Positions 1-10,494 of a DNA stretch of 64,000 bases are shown here, piece by piece. A program made the position numbers and the translations under genes. The DNA is from Bactericera cockerelli. Its lineage: Eukaryota; Arthropoda; Insecta; Hemiptera; Triozidae. Location: contig CM044955.1 of assembly GCA_024516035.1 (NCBI GenBank), positions 39,381,506 through 39,445,505 of the forward strand. Direction: 5' to 3'. The notes below the pieces were generated by a model. It was not told where the DNA came from. It worked only from the letters and a program-made list of their open reading frames with translations, and made no database searches. Numbering within the stretch: the stretch's first letter is position 1; every line of letters begins with the position of its first letter.

Positions 1-1384
1 TTTCTGTTTATACTGATACTGAAGAGATTTAGTATAAAATATCAAAATTGCCACGTGTATACAATATGAACCAATCAGGAGGAAGTATTCTGTCCACAAC
101 TGTCAGTGTATTTTTATTGTTATTATGAGAAAGGTGTCAGTAAAATTCTAAAAACAAATTTTAGAATCAACGATTTCTCTTAAAAACCAAGTATTATACA
201 GGGTGGACCAAAAAAAACGTTTACACCCGTTAATGGTAGATTACTGACAACATTTCCAGCCCCGATCTGCAATCCGTTTTTTCGGATTCGCCTTCGTAAC
301 TGCACAAAGTGATTTTTTGCAACTTTCCGAAAAAGTCCGACTTTGGCTTATTCTTCAGGTCAGTACTTTTTTCCTGTTTAAGATGAGTTAATTCTGAACA
401 ATTCTGCAGGAAGCCAACAAAATTTCGATGTTTCTTGTTACACTACTTTGTTTTTTACGGTTTGGTTTGTGATATTTTTTTACACCTAAACAGAAAAAAA
501 ACACACGAAAAAACTTTTTTACTAAATAAAACACTCGACATTTGTCCGAACAAATTTTGGCACAGACATGGGCAAGTTTGATAAAAGTTGGCGGCCGCCC
601 CGAGGATGCTAAAAAATAATTTTACGATTTTTTATCACGCCAAAAACCCTTCAAAAATCCTAAGAGTTTTCTAGCTGTAGACTGTGTAAGGGCGTCTTGT
701 ATTGTTTACAAAATTTGTTTACATTGCTTTTTTCGAATACCGCGGTCTCACATGCCTTTATCAGCCAGTTTAGGAAAGTTCAAATGATAATTTTCGTGCT
801 TTTCAGATTGTCAGTGGTGTTAGCTAGATGTGGTAGTGCTAAGAATATTAATTGGATGACCGAGGTTCAATTCTCGGCGGTCAATATTTTTTTAATTATC
901 AAAAAAATCTGATGGAATATTTTATTCATACCTGTATCTGATCTGTTGTAACACCAACAACTTATGGTTTTTTTTTTGGGGGTAATACCATCTGTAAATT
1001 GAGTTATATCAGATACTAATGGTATCACAATTCACATAATTATTATTCTTGACTGCCTTGATAATGTAAGGATGGTTTTTCTTACGCTTCCCTACGAGAG
1101 AGGAAAAAAAACTAGCGAATTTTCCTAACGAAAATAGAGTTTATGAAATGAAGCCAGGTAAATATGTAGGTAGGTTCTTCTATCATAAACAATACTAAAT
1201 AAATAACAAATATTTACCGATTGCCAACTATTAATAGAAATCTTGAAAAAAAAACAAGATAATATTTTTTTTAAATTACTAAACTTTTTCAGTCTTTATT
1301 ATGTTTTATACTATTTTGATATAAACAAAAAGGTATTTAATAAAACATTTTGTGTTAGTATGTTCAATGAGAAACGATTAGAAG

Positions 1385-1468
1385 CGCACGATTAGCTCAG
1401 TGGTAAGCTAGTCACTTGCCAGTCACTCAGTGAAGATCCCATCCCGGTTCGAACGCCAGAGCCAGCAA
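1385..1468 (+). repeat. tRNA-like segment inside foldback element 1
   Basis: An A-box-like stretch (TTAGCTCAGTGG, about 1392) is followed 50 bases later by a B box (GGTTCGAAC, 1446-1454). Upstream and downstream sequence does not form a convincing acceptor stem, so this is a tRNA-derived remnant rather than a working tRNA gene. It recurs twice on the minus strand in element 2. Confidence 0.6.
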
Positions 1469-1610
1469 ATAATTCATGACTACAAAATAAAAAAGACTGT
1501 TGCAATTTTTTTTTAGCCATAGTACACACTATGGATTCTTCTCACACAATTTTTTGAAACCAATGGTGACTTTAGTACCTTAGTTCTAACTCAGAACTGT
1601 CCTTCTACCT

Positions 1611-1613
1611 TCT

Positions 1614-1652
<39 letters not shown>

Positions 1653-1745
1653 CTCTACCTCTCTCTCTCTCTCTTTCTTTCTCTCTTTCTCTTTCTCTCT
1701 CTCTCTCTCTTTCGCTCTCTCTTTCTCTTTCTCTCACTCTCCCTT
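1611..1745 (+). repeat. CT/TTTC microsatellite
   Basis: A nearly pure pyrimidine tract of CT units with interspersed TTTC. The serine/leucine-rich reading frames across it are artefacts. The sister element carries GA arrays at the equivalent place, so the array was part of the ancestral transposon. Confidence 0.95.
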
Positions 1746-1755
1746 CTCAATTCCC

Positions 1756-2036
1756 TCAGAAGAACTGTTGGAAGTGGCGTCCACCTTCCTGGATGCAAAG
1801 GTTGAACGTCTCCATCATGTTCCGTCAAATGTTGCGGAAGATTCCAGGTTTTTCTGTCAGGTCATCGAAGGCCAACAAGATTTTTGCTACCAGATTCTGC
1901 CACTCTTGCGTCTCCACTGGTATTTCATAAACTATGTTTTTCACGTGATGCCAAATGTTCCTGTAGGCAGCTCCATATGCTACATGCATATCTGCGATTT
2001 CAGCATCCGAATAATAATAATTATGTAACTTGTACT
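1756..2036 (-). pseudogene. Transposase remnant, N- and C-terminal ends fused (element 1)
   Basis: The minus strand encodes a short N-terminal stretch (DAEIADMHVAYGAAYRN) like the helix-turn-helix start of insect transposase-like proteins (DUF4817 type). It then passes directly into a C-terminal part (HVKNIVYEIPVET, then FNLCIQEGGRHFQQF) typical of DDE_3-type transposases. The whole catalytic core is missing. An in-frame TGA lies before the last 25 codons, where the sister copy at 5182-5430 has CGA. The similarity is from memory of the family pattern, not from a search. The protein cannot be active. Confidence 0.6.
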
Positions 2037-2260
2037 GAAAAAAACTCGAGAAGTTTAAAGATAATCTATATCTATAAAAGAAAGCTGTCTGTATGTGTGT
2101 ATGTGTGTATGTGTGTATGTATGTATGTATGTTCTTTATACAAATCCACACCGTTTGACCGAGAAACCTGAAATTTTGCACATAGGTCCCTTTGGATCAG
2201 GAAATTCTTCTAGGCTAGATTATATCTCCCTGAGGTTAAGCTACAATGAGTAAGGATTAA

Positions 2261-2640
2261 AATGGATGGGTGACGCAAAAAAAATTCACGTTTTTTGACA
2301 TAAATGACATTTTTTCTCGAAATTTGTCGCGACGACCTATCAACTCAAAGCGAGAAAGTTTTAGCCAAGGGTTCGAGCTTTCAATTGACATATCGATCGC
2401 GAATTTCTGATGAGCCGTTCTTGAGCTACGCCGGGTAAGGTAAAAAAATGGATGGGTAACATGTAAAATATTCACGTTTTTTGACCTAAATGACATTTTT
2501 TCTCGAAATTTGAAGTGACGACTTATCAACTCAGAGCGAGAAAGTTTTAGGCAAGGGTTTAGGCTTTCATTTGACATATTGATCGCGAAATTCTGATGAG
2601 CCATTCTTGAGCTACGCTGGGAAGACCAGAAAATAGATGG
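2261..2640 (+). repeat. 186-bp tandem repeat in Helitron A
   Basis: Two successive units begin ATGGATGGGTGAC and ATGGATGGGTAAC about 186 bp apart. A third start at 2633 is cut off by the GT array. The same unit sequence occurs in the Helitron copy near 15,165-15,440. Confidence 0.8.
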
Positions 2641-2685
2641 CGGACAAAAAATATTCAGGTTTTTTTTCAAACCTAAATGACATTT

Positions 2686-2884
2686 TGTTGTGTTTGATTG
2701 TGTGGTGTGTATGTGTTGGTGGTGTTTGGTGTGTTGTGTGGTTGTGGTGTGTGTGTGTGGTGGTGTGTGTGTTGTGTGTAGTGTGTGTGTGTGTGGTGTG
2801 GTGTGTTGTGTGTGGTGTGTGTGTGTGTGTGTGTGTGTGGGTGTGTGTGTGTGTGTGGTTGTGTGTGGTGGTGTGGTGTGTGTG

Positions 2885-2921
<37 letters not shown>

Positions 2922-2970
2922 GTGTGTGTGTGTGTGTTGTGGTGGTGTGTGTGTTGTGTGTGGTGTGGTG

Positions 2971-3001
<31 letters not shown>

Positions 3002-3037
3002 TGGTGTGTGTGGTGTGTGTGTGTGGTGTGTGTGTGT

Positions 3038-3076
<39 letters not shown>

Positions 3077-3285
3077 TGTTGTGTGTTTGTGTGTGTGTGG
3101 TGTGTGTTTGTGTGTGTGTGGTGTGTGTGTGTGTGTGCTTTTGTGTGTGTGGTGTGGTGTGTTTGTGTGTGGTGTGTGTGTGGTGTGTGTGTGGTGTGTG
3201 GTGGTGTGGTGTGGTGTGTGGGGTGGTGTGTGTGTGTGTGTGTGTGGGTGGGTGGTGTGTGCGTGTGCGTTGTGTGTGTTTGATG
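2686..3285 (+). repeat. GT-rich microsatellite, about 600 bp
   Basis: Irregular GT and GGTGT units fill this stretch. All three forward frames are open and give Cys/Val-rich translations with no biological meaning. Such arrays sit at the same relative place, next to the 3' hairpin, in three Helitron copies of this window. Confidence 0.95.
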
Positions 3286-4169
3286 GGCTGGCGAAGCGGC
3301 GGGTGTAACCCGCTAGTATTTCATAAAATGCAGAAAACTATGCTTCAAAACTATCATCGAGAAACAAACAACCATTCATTTGACTGGCCTTTAATTAGTT
3401 CCAAGGAAAATAATTATCAGACATAAATAGCTAATTACTCTTTGAGTACAAGACGACCCTACACGGTCAACACTTTTAAGATTTTGAACATCATTTTTTG
3501 AGACTTATCTGGTTCGTTTTCCCAGAAGATCACATGATAAAAAATCGTAAAATTATTTTTTTAGCATCCTTGGGTTGGCCGCCAACTTTTATCAAACTTG
3601 CCCGTGTCTGTGCCAAAATTTGCTCGGGCAAATCTTGAGTGTTTCAAAGTGTAAAAAACTTACATGAGATTTTTTTTATTATTCAGGTGTCAAAAAAGAT
3701 GCCAAACCCAACCGTAAAAAACAAAGTAGTGTAACTAGAAACATCGAAATTTTGTTGGCTTTCTGCAGAATTGTTCAGAATCAACTCATCTTAAACAGGA
3801 AAAAAGTTCTGACCTGAAGAATAAGCCAAAGTCGGACTTTTTCAGAAAGTTGCCAAAAATCACTTTCTGCAGTTACAAAGGCGAATCCGAAAAAACGGAT
3901 TGCAGATCCGGGCTGGAAATGTCGTCAGTAATCTACCATTAACGGGTGTAAACGTTTTTTTGGTCCACCCTGTATAATACTTGGTTTTTAAGAGAAATCG
4001 TTGATTCTAAAATTTGTTTTTAGAATTTTACTGACACCTTTCTCATAATAACAATAAAAATACACTGACAGTTGTGGACAGAATACTTCCTCCTGATTGG
4101 TTCATATTGTATACACGTGGCAATTTTGATATTTTATACTAAATCTCTTCAGTATCAGTATAAACAGAA

Positions 4170-4460
4170 ACTTGTATGTCCAAAAACCCTTAACCAAGTT
4201 TCTTCAAATTTCTTTTAAATGGTAGAATACCCTTTTCCTACATTCTAGATTCTACAAAAAGTTCTGTATTGTAGACCTCATTTTTGCACTTTTTTGTCAA
4301 ATTTTGTGGATTTTCTTAAATATCAGAGCTAGATCAAAGTTATTAAAAATAATTATCAATGACCTATGTAAAATGCTAATACACATATACATAATTTGTT
4401 TTTTATACGTCAAATTCGAGTGTACCGTTCATGAGATTCGAGTGTACGAGTGTACCGATT
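4170..4460 (+). repeat. Fragment of dispersed repeat family X
   Basis: The stretch matches parts of the copies at 11,385-11,830 and 42,840-43,382, for example CTTAAATATCAGAG and GTGTACCGTTCA. It ends in a short local duplication around CGAGTGTACCG just before element 2. It is non-coding. Confidence 0.6.
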
Positions 4461-5181
4461 TTAGAATCAACGATTTCTCTTAAAAACCAAGTATTATACA
4501 GGGTGGACCAAAAAAACGTTTACACCCGTTAATGGTAGATTACTGACAACATTTCCAGCCCCGATCTGCAATCCGTTTTTTCGGATTCGCCTTCGTAACT
4601 GCACAAAGTGATTTTTTGCAACTTTCTGAAAAAGTCCGACTTTGGCTTATTCTTCAGGTCAGAACTTTTTTCCTGTTTAAGATGAGTTGATTCTGAACAA
4701 TTCTGCAGAAAGCCAACAAAATTTCGATGTTTCTAGTTACACTACTTTGTTTTTTACGGTTTGGTTTGGCATCTTTTTTGACACCTGAATAGAAAAAAAA
4801 TTCTCATGTAAATTTTTTACACTTTGAAACAGTCAAGATTTGCCCGAGCAAATTTTGGCACAGACATGGGCAAGTTTGATAAAAGTTGGCGGCCAACCCA
4901 AGGATGCTAAAAAATAATTTTACGATTTTTTATCACGTGATCTTCTGGGTAAACAAACCAGGTAAGTCTCAAAAAATGATGTTCAAAATCTTAAAAGTGT
5001 TGACCGTGTAGGGTCGTCTTGTACTCAAAGAGTAATTAGCTATTTATGTCTGATAATTATTTTCCTTGGAATTAATTAAAGGCCAGTCAAATGAATGATT
5101 GTTTGTTTCTCGATGATAGTTTTCAAGCATATTTTTCTGCATTCTATGAAATATTATCTTTAAACTTCTTGAGTTTTTTTA

Positions 5182-5430
5182 GTACAAGTTACATTATTAT
5201 AATTCGGATGCTGAAATGGCAGATACGCATTTAGCATATGGAGTTGCCAACAGGAACATTTGGGATCACGTGAAAAACATAGTTTACGAAATCTGGTAGC
5301 AAGAATCCTGTTGGCATTCGATGACCTGACAGAAAAACCTGGAATCTTCCGCAACATTCGACGGAACATGATGAAGAGGTTCAACCTTTGCATCCAGGAA
5401 GGTGGACGCCACTTCCAACAGTTCCTCTGA
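5182..5430 (+). pseudogene. Transposase remnant in element 2
   Basis: The same fused N- and C-terminal transposase pieces as at 1756-2036, here on the plus strand: DAEMADTHLAYGVANRN, then HVKNIVYEI, then FNLCIQEGGRHFQQF and a stop. A 28-bp deletion after codon GAAAT (about 5291) shifts the frame relative to the sister copy. Conversely the sister's in-frame stop is absent here. Both copies descend from one internally deleted ancestor. Confidence 0.6.
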
Positions 5431-5443
5431 GGGAATTGAGAAT

Positions 5444-5444
5444 G

Positions 5445-5508
<64 letters not shown>

Positions 5509-5541
5509 CAAAGAGCGAAAAGAGAGAGAGAGAGAGAGAGA
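5444..5541 (+). repeat. GA microsatellite, first copy
   Basis: An almost pure GA array with one interruption near 5507-5520. It is the reverse-complement counterpart of the CT array at 1611-1745. Confidence 0.95.
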
Positions 5542-5698
5542 AAAAGGCAAGAAGGTAGAGGGACAGTTCTGAGTTAGAACGAAGGTACTAAAGTCACCAT
5601 TGGTTTCAAAAAATTGTGTGAGGAGAATCCATAGTGTGTACTATGGCTAAATAAAAAATGGCAACAGTCTTTTTTATTTTGTAGTCATGAATTTTTTG

Positions 5699-5777
5699 CT
5701 GGCTCTGGCGTTCGGACCGGGGTGGGATCTTCCGCATGGCAAGTGACTAGCTTACCACTGAGCTAATCGTGCGCTTC
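5699..5777 (-). repeat. tRNA-like segment, element 2 copy 1
   Basis: Minus-strand counterpart of 1385-1468. The B box reads GGTCCGAAC, one change from the consensus, so polymerase III use is unlikely. Confidence 0.55.
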
Positions 5778-5996
5778 TAATCGTTTCTCATTGAACATAC
5801 TAACACAAGATGTTTTTTTAAATACCTTTTTGTTTATATCAAAATAGTATAAAACATAATATAAAACATAAAATAAAGACCTGACAAAAAACCTGAGATC
5901 TTCCGCAACATTCGACGGAACACAATGAGAGGTTCAACTTTTGCATCCAGGAAGGTGGACGGCACTTCCAACAGTTCCTGTGAGGGAATTGAGAAG

Positions 5997-6023
5997 GGAG
6001 AGTGAGATGGAGATAGAGTGAGA

Positions 6024-6068
<45 letters not shown>
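5997..6068 (+). repeat. GA microsatellite, second copy
   Basis: Duplicate of the array at 5444-5541 within the tandem duplication, shorter and with GTGA interruptions. Confidence 0.95.
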
Positions 6069-6069
<1 letters not shown>

Positions 6070-6238
6070 CAGAGAGCGAAAGAGAGGCAAGAAGGTAGAA
6101 GGAAAGTTCTGAGTTAGAACTAAGGTACTAAAGTCACCATTGGTTTCAAAAAATTGTGTGAGGAGAATCCATAGTGTGTACTATGGCTAAATAAAAAATG
6201 GCAACAGTCTTTTTTATTTTGTAGTCATGAATTTTTTG

Positions 6239-6317
6239 CTGGCTCTGGCGTTCGGACCGGGGTGGGATCTTCCGCATGGCAAGTGACTAGCTTACCACTG
6301 AGCTAATCGTGCGCTTC
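6239..6317 (-). repeat. tRNA-like segment, element 2 copy 2
   Basis: Second copy from the tandem duplication, with the same altered B box as copy 1, so that base change predates the duplication. Confidence 0.55.
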
Positions 6318-7545
6318 TAATCGTTTCTCATTGAACATACTAACACAAAATGTTTTTTTAAATACCTTTTTGTTTATATCAAAATAGTATAAAACATAAT
6401 AAAGACTGCAAAAGTTTATTAATTTTACAAAATATTATCTTGTTTTTTTCAAGACTTCTATTAAGAGTTGGCAATCGGTAAATATTTGTTATTTAATTAG
6501 TATTGTTTATGATAGAAGAATCTACCTACATATTTACCTGGATTTATTTCATAAACTCTATTTTCGTTTGGAAAATTCGCTATTTTTTTTCTCTCGTAGG
6601 GAAGCATAAGAAAAACCATCCTTACATTATTAAGGCAGTCCCTCAGGGGCTTACATGAATAAGAATTATGTGTATTGTGATACCAATAGTATCTGATATA
6701 ACTCAATTTACAGATGGTATTACCCCCAAAAAAACCATAAGTTGTTGGTGTTACAAGAGGTCAGATTATTCTGATATAAAATGAATAAAATATTCCATCA
6801 GATTTTTTTGATAATTAAAATAATATTGACCGTCGAGAATTGAACCTCGGTCAGGCGTCTAACACTCTTAGCACTACCACATCTAGCTAACACCACTGAC
6901 AATTTGAGAAGCACGAAATTGATCATTTGAATTTTCCTAAACTGGCTGATGAAGGCATGTGAGACCGCGGTATTCAAAAGAAGCAATGTAAACAATTTTT
7001 GTAAACAATACAAGATGCCCTTACACAGTCTACAGATAGAAAACTCTTAGAATTTTTGAAGAGTTTTTGGCAAACATCTAATAATTTTTCCCAGAAGATC
7101 ACGTGATAAAAAATCGTAAAATTATTTTTTAGCATCCTCGGGGCGGCCGCCAACTTTTATCAAACTTGCCCATGTCTGTGCCAAAATTTGTTCGGACAAA
7201 TGTTGAGTGTTTTATTTAGTAAAAATGTTTTTTTGGGTGTTTTTTTTCTGTTCAGGTGTAAAAAAATATGACAAACCAAATCGTAAAAAACAAAGTAGTG
7301 TAGTTAGAAACATCGAAATTTTGGTGGCTTTCTGCAAAATTGTTCAGAATCAACTCATCTTAAACAGGAAAAAAGTACTGACCTGAAGAATAAGCCAAAG
7401 TCGGACTTTTTCAGAAAGTTGCAAAAAATCACTTTGTGCAGTTACGAAGACGAATCCGAAAAAACGGATTGCAGATCCGGCCTGGAAATGTCGTCAGTAA
7501 TCTACCATTAACGGGTGTAAACGTTTTTTTGGTCCACCCTGTATA

Positions 7546-8659
7546 CAGGGTGTATGAAAAAAAAGGAGCCAGTCAAAATATCTCGTCTATGGAAGAGATT
7601 TTCAAAAAAACCTTAAACACGTGTCTCATTATATGGAGGGGGAAACTTTTTCAGGGGACTTAATTTTTCATACTCTTAACAGGGGCGGTCCCAGGGGGGT
7701 CAACTTTGGAATCTTAAATAGAACCACCCTATTTGTAATACATTTCTGAAAAGTAGTTTACATTAAAAGTATTTTAAGACTAATTTGAGATTTTTAATCA
7801 AAACAGGGGCGGAGATATCGTACATTTCATTTCCACGTTTCAGTTATTTTTTATAAGTAATTAAATGTATTTTTGTAAAAAAATGTTAAACTTGTGTCTT
7901 TCTATTTGAAATAATTAAATTTTCATGTCTTTTTTATATCATTAGCTTTACCAGGGAAGGTGTCAAGGGGTCATTTTTTTTTTTTTTTTAATTGTGTAAA
8001 ACTATTGTTTTTTTAGTATAGTCTGTGCTAAATAAATGCACTGAGTGTTGCTGTTTAATCTAAATTTGAGATACCCTTGAATACAGGGCCGGAGACTAGT
8101 ACTGCATGCGGATTTTAGAATTTTTCACATTAATTTGAAGTAAATCGGGCCCTGTTTTATTTTAAATTGAACAACATGAATCATTGCATTTATTTTTCAC
8201 AAATTATACTCGAAAAAGGATGGTTTTTACAACATAAAAAAAGTTGACCCCTTGAAATCTTTCCTGGTAAAACTAATGGTATCAAAAAGGCAGGAAAGTT
8301 TCATTATTTCAATTGAAAAACTATTTTTTACAAAATACAAGTTATTTCTTATAAAAAATTACTGAAACGTGTGAAATGTAATGTACGATATCTCCGGCCC
8401 TGTTTTGATTAGAAATCTCAAACTTGTCTCAAAATACTTTTAATGTCAACTACTTTTCAGAAATGTATTACAAATAGGGTGGTACTATTTAAGATTCCAA
8501 AGTTGACCCCCCTGGGGTCGCCCCTGTTAAGAGTATGAAAAATTAAATCCCCTGAAAAAGTTTCCCCTTCCATATAATGAGACACGTGTTTAAGGTTTTT
8601 TTGAAAATCGCTTCCATAAACGAGATATTTTGACTGGCTCCTTTTTTTTCATACACCTG
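7546..8659. mobile_element. Foldback element 3 (TACAGGGTGTATG ends)
   Basis: Left end CAGGGTGTATGAAAA and right end TTTTCATACACCTG are inverted copies, and the arms pair over about 450 bp around a loop near 8000-8200. It abuts element 2 directly, with only TATA between the two ends. The right terminus has lost one C. No coding capacity is visible. Confidence 0.85.
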
Positions 8660-8664
8660 TATAT

Positions 8665-9985
8665 AAAAATGAAAAAAAAAACGAATTTTACCTTGGTTCT
8701 ACTCAAACTTCAAATTGATATGAAATCGTGAAAATCAGTTCTTAATATTTCTTACCAAAATATGAATTACTCAACGATTTTATTGGTGGAACAATAAAAA
8801 AATAAGATCATATTTTGTTCTGTCCTCCTCAAGAAGGTATGTTTGGAAACATGAAAGCCACGTTTACTTACAAATAAGAATGTATACATTGTTAACTTTT
8901 ACAATTGAAAGTATAAGGTTTGTTACTGAAGTGTTTACAGTGACACGGTAATATTTTTGACGAATGAAGTGCCATTCTGTTTTAACGGTTGTATTTATAA
9001 CTATTTGAGTACCCCTATGTGATCAAAAGAATGGAGAAGATTATACAATGTGATCAAATTAATGAAGAAGATGATTCAATGTGATCAAAAGAATGGAGAA
9101 GATGATGCAATGTAATCCAATTACTGTGACGATCGTTATGATCATGAGAATTTCAGGAGATATCAAATAACAATCTAAAAAAATACTCCTGGTTCATTTA
9201 ATTGAACAATTGAATAGTTGATATTTCCTTATTAGATCATGTTATACACTGAAAATTTACAAAAAACGCGAATGTAGAGAGTACCTACACCAAATCTCAA
9301 GAAACTTGGTGTAACTAGAAACTCCTTGAAATGTTGAAGAAGTCGAGTTATGAAAGTTTTACCCTCCTCTCTCTCCTCTGCATAAATGGGTTGGAGTCAA
9401 ATTTCAGCAAACTACTCCATTCAGTTTTATAATAGCAAGTTTGAAGAGTTTATTAGTTTTACAACCACATTCCATATTGTTTCCAATATTGAATATCTTA
9501 GATACAATTTCTTTATAGTTGCTCCCTCACCAATATTCCACGGAGATGTAATTCACTTTTCTCATTAATGGTTACATCGCTGATTTCAGTAAGTAGCCCG
9601 ATCGACAAGGAGTAGATATAACTTTAAAATTATCTTCCAGCTAACAGTATATAGCCCAGCATTTTACAATATTAATTCACGCTGTGAAAATTGCACATTC
9701 TAGTTACAGTCCGTCCCCGCTTCTGAATGAACCCACAAGTAATAACACTGTTGGAAATAAATATATTAAGCTCATAAAAAAGTTTGTTAATAACACAAGT
9801 TCCAATATAATATTACTTTGGACAAGAAATTGCGAGGGAACTATGTGAGTAATGTTCTTCTCAATGGTTCATAATAAGTTTTCTTATAGATGCAAGACTT
9901 CATTCTATCCTTTACTTTCTGTGAGGTCCCAGCAGACCTTTTAGACCTTCGAGTATTTTTTGTGAGGATCTACAGTGAAAACCAG
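8665..9985. other. AT-rich non-coding stretch
   Basis: No convincing gene or transposon end was seen apart from the short 31-bp tandem repeat at 9017-9120. Reading frames here are short and compositionally random. Confidence 0.5.
9017..9120 (+). repeat. 31-bp tandem repeat, about 3.3 copies
   Basis: Units begin ATGTGATCAAA at about 9017, 9048 and 9079, with a fourth partial unit at 9110. They differ by a few substitutions. Non-coding. Confidence 0.8.
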
Positions 9986-10129
9986 TGGCGCTGAATTCAG
10001 GCTTATAACTATGTACGGTAATGCCTCAATGTGTAAAGAAGAGTTCGGGAAAATGGGCCATGCCTCAGACCGGAACACGGGTACAGCCGTGAAAACCACA
10101 TGTGCGCGTAAAATCGCACTAGAGGTTCT

Positions 10130-10240
10130 TGGTGATCGAGACCATGCGCCTGACCATTCACTTTTTATTATACGCTTAAATATCGTGAACGGTACACCCG
10201 ATTTTGATGAAATGTTGCATGTTTGTGCGTATCAATGTTT
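10130..10240 (-). repeat. Fragment of family X, inverted
   Basis: The reverse complement contains ATTTCATCAAAATCGGGTGT and the CGTTTAAG motif seen in the copy at 42,990-43,080. A 90-codon frame that crosses this fragment is therefore not a gene. Confidence 0.65.
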
Positions 10241-10364
10241 TTCATAGTACATGTATTTTTAATTATTTTTTAAATTTAAGAAAATCAAAATTTTTGAACA
10301 AAATTGCAAAAATCAGGTCTTATATTTTTCTAGAAGATATTTTTCTAGAATTTAAAATGTAGCT

Positions 10365-10490
10365 AAAATGGTATTCTATGCCATAATTTGAAGAAATTCG
10401 GTTAAGCGGTTTTGGAGATACAAGTATAAAGTTTCAAAATTGCCAAGTGAACCAATCACGAGGAAGTAATGTGTCCATATATTATCATAT
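10365..10490 (+). repeat. Fragment of family X, 5' part
   Basis: It contains GGTTAAGCGGTTTTGGAGAT, then ATTGCCAAGTGAACC and GAGGAAGTA, as in the 11,385 copy. Together with the inverted piece at 10,130-10,240 it forms opposed fragments of one family. Confidence 0.65.
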
Positions 10491-10494
10491 ATGA

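Larger units (their letters stand above)
2065..3316 (+). mobile_element. Non-autonomous Helitron A
   Basis: The 5' end is TCTATATCTATAAAAG; the 3' end is a GCGGGTGTAACCCGC hairpin followed by CTAG at 3313-3316, inserted between A and T. The sister foldback element lacks exactly this segment: its sequence runs GATAA/TATTTCAT across the site, giving an empty site. Inside are about two copies of a 186-bp tandem unit (starting near 2261 and 2447) and a long GT array. There is no Rep/helicase coding, so it must be mobilised by another element. Confidence 0.9.
199..3972. mobile_element. Foldback DNA transposon 1 (TACAGGGTG ends)
   Basis: The element begins CAGGGTGGACC at 199 and ends GGTCCACCCTG at 3972, with TA on both sides (197-198 and 3973-3974). 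The inverted repeats run about 440 bp. The interior holds a tRNA-like segment, a CT array, a transposase remnant on the minus strand and a nested Helitron. TA target and transposase remnant fit the IS630/Tc1/mariner group; exact family is not identified. It is non-autonomous. The interior is an inverted copy of the element at 4499-7541. Confidence 0.8.
1..4170. repeat. Large palindrome around foldback element 1
   Basis: Bases 1-639 read as the reverse complement of 3531-4170, so position 1 pairs with 4170. The arms are about 640 bp with few mismatches. Only the part from 199 inward belongs to the transposon. The outer 198 bp on each side are host-repeat sequence, also present as an inverted copy. 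The window starts exactly within the left arm, so the palindrome may extend further left. Confidence 0.9.
5326..6420. repeat. Tandem duplication of about 540-550 bp inside element 2
   Basis: The block from ACCTGACAGAAAAACC (5326) through the GA array, tRNA-like segment and AT-rich tail is repeated from about 5879 to 6420. Shared landmarks are 537 to 553 bp apart. The second copy repeats the transposase C-terminus (5885-5985) and the tRNA-like segment. Element 1 has this block once. Confidence 0.85.
4499..7541. mobile_element. Foldback DNA transposon 2, inverted sister of element 1
   Basis: The element runs from CAGGGTGG at 4499 to CCACCCTG at 7541 with flanking TA. The interior is colinear with element 1 when reverse-complemented, but lacks Helitron A and carries an extra tandem duplication (5326-6420). 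The 40 bp left of it (from 4458) are identical to the left flank of element 1. That argues for copying as part of a larger block rather than two independent insertions. Confidence 0.8.

Noticed and set aside
2637..3426. Three overlapping Cys/Val-rich open frames of about 200 codons
   Set aside because: They are translations of the GT microsatellite in Helitron A. All frames are open because the array contains no stop triplets.
9975..10247. 90-codon frame as a small gene
   Set aside because: Its second half is an inverted fragment of dispersed family X, so the frame is fortuitous.
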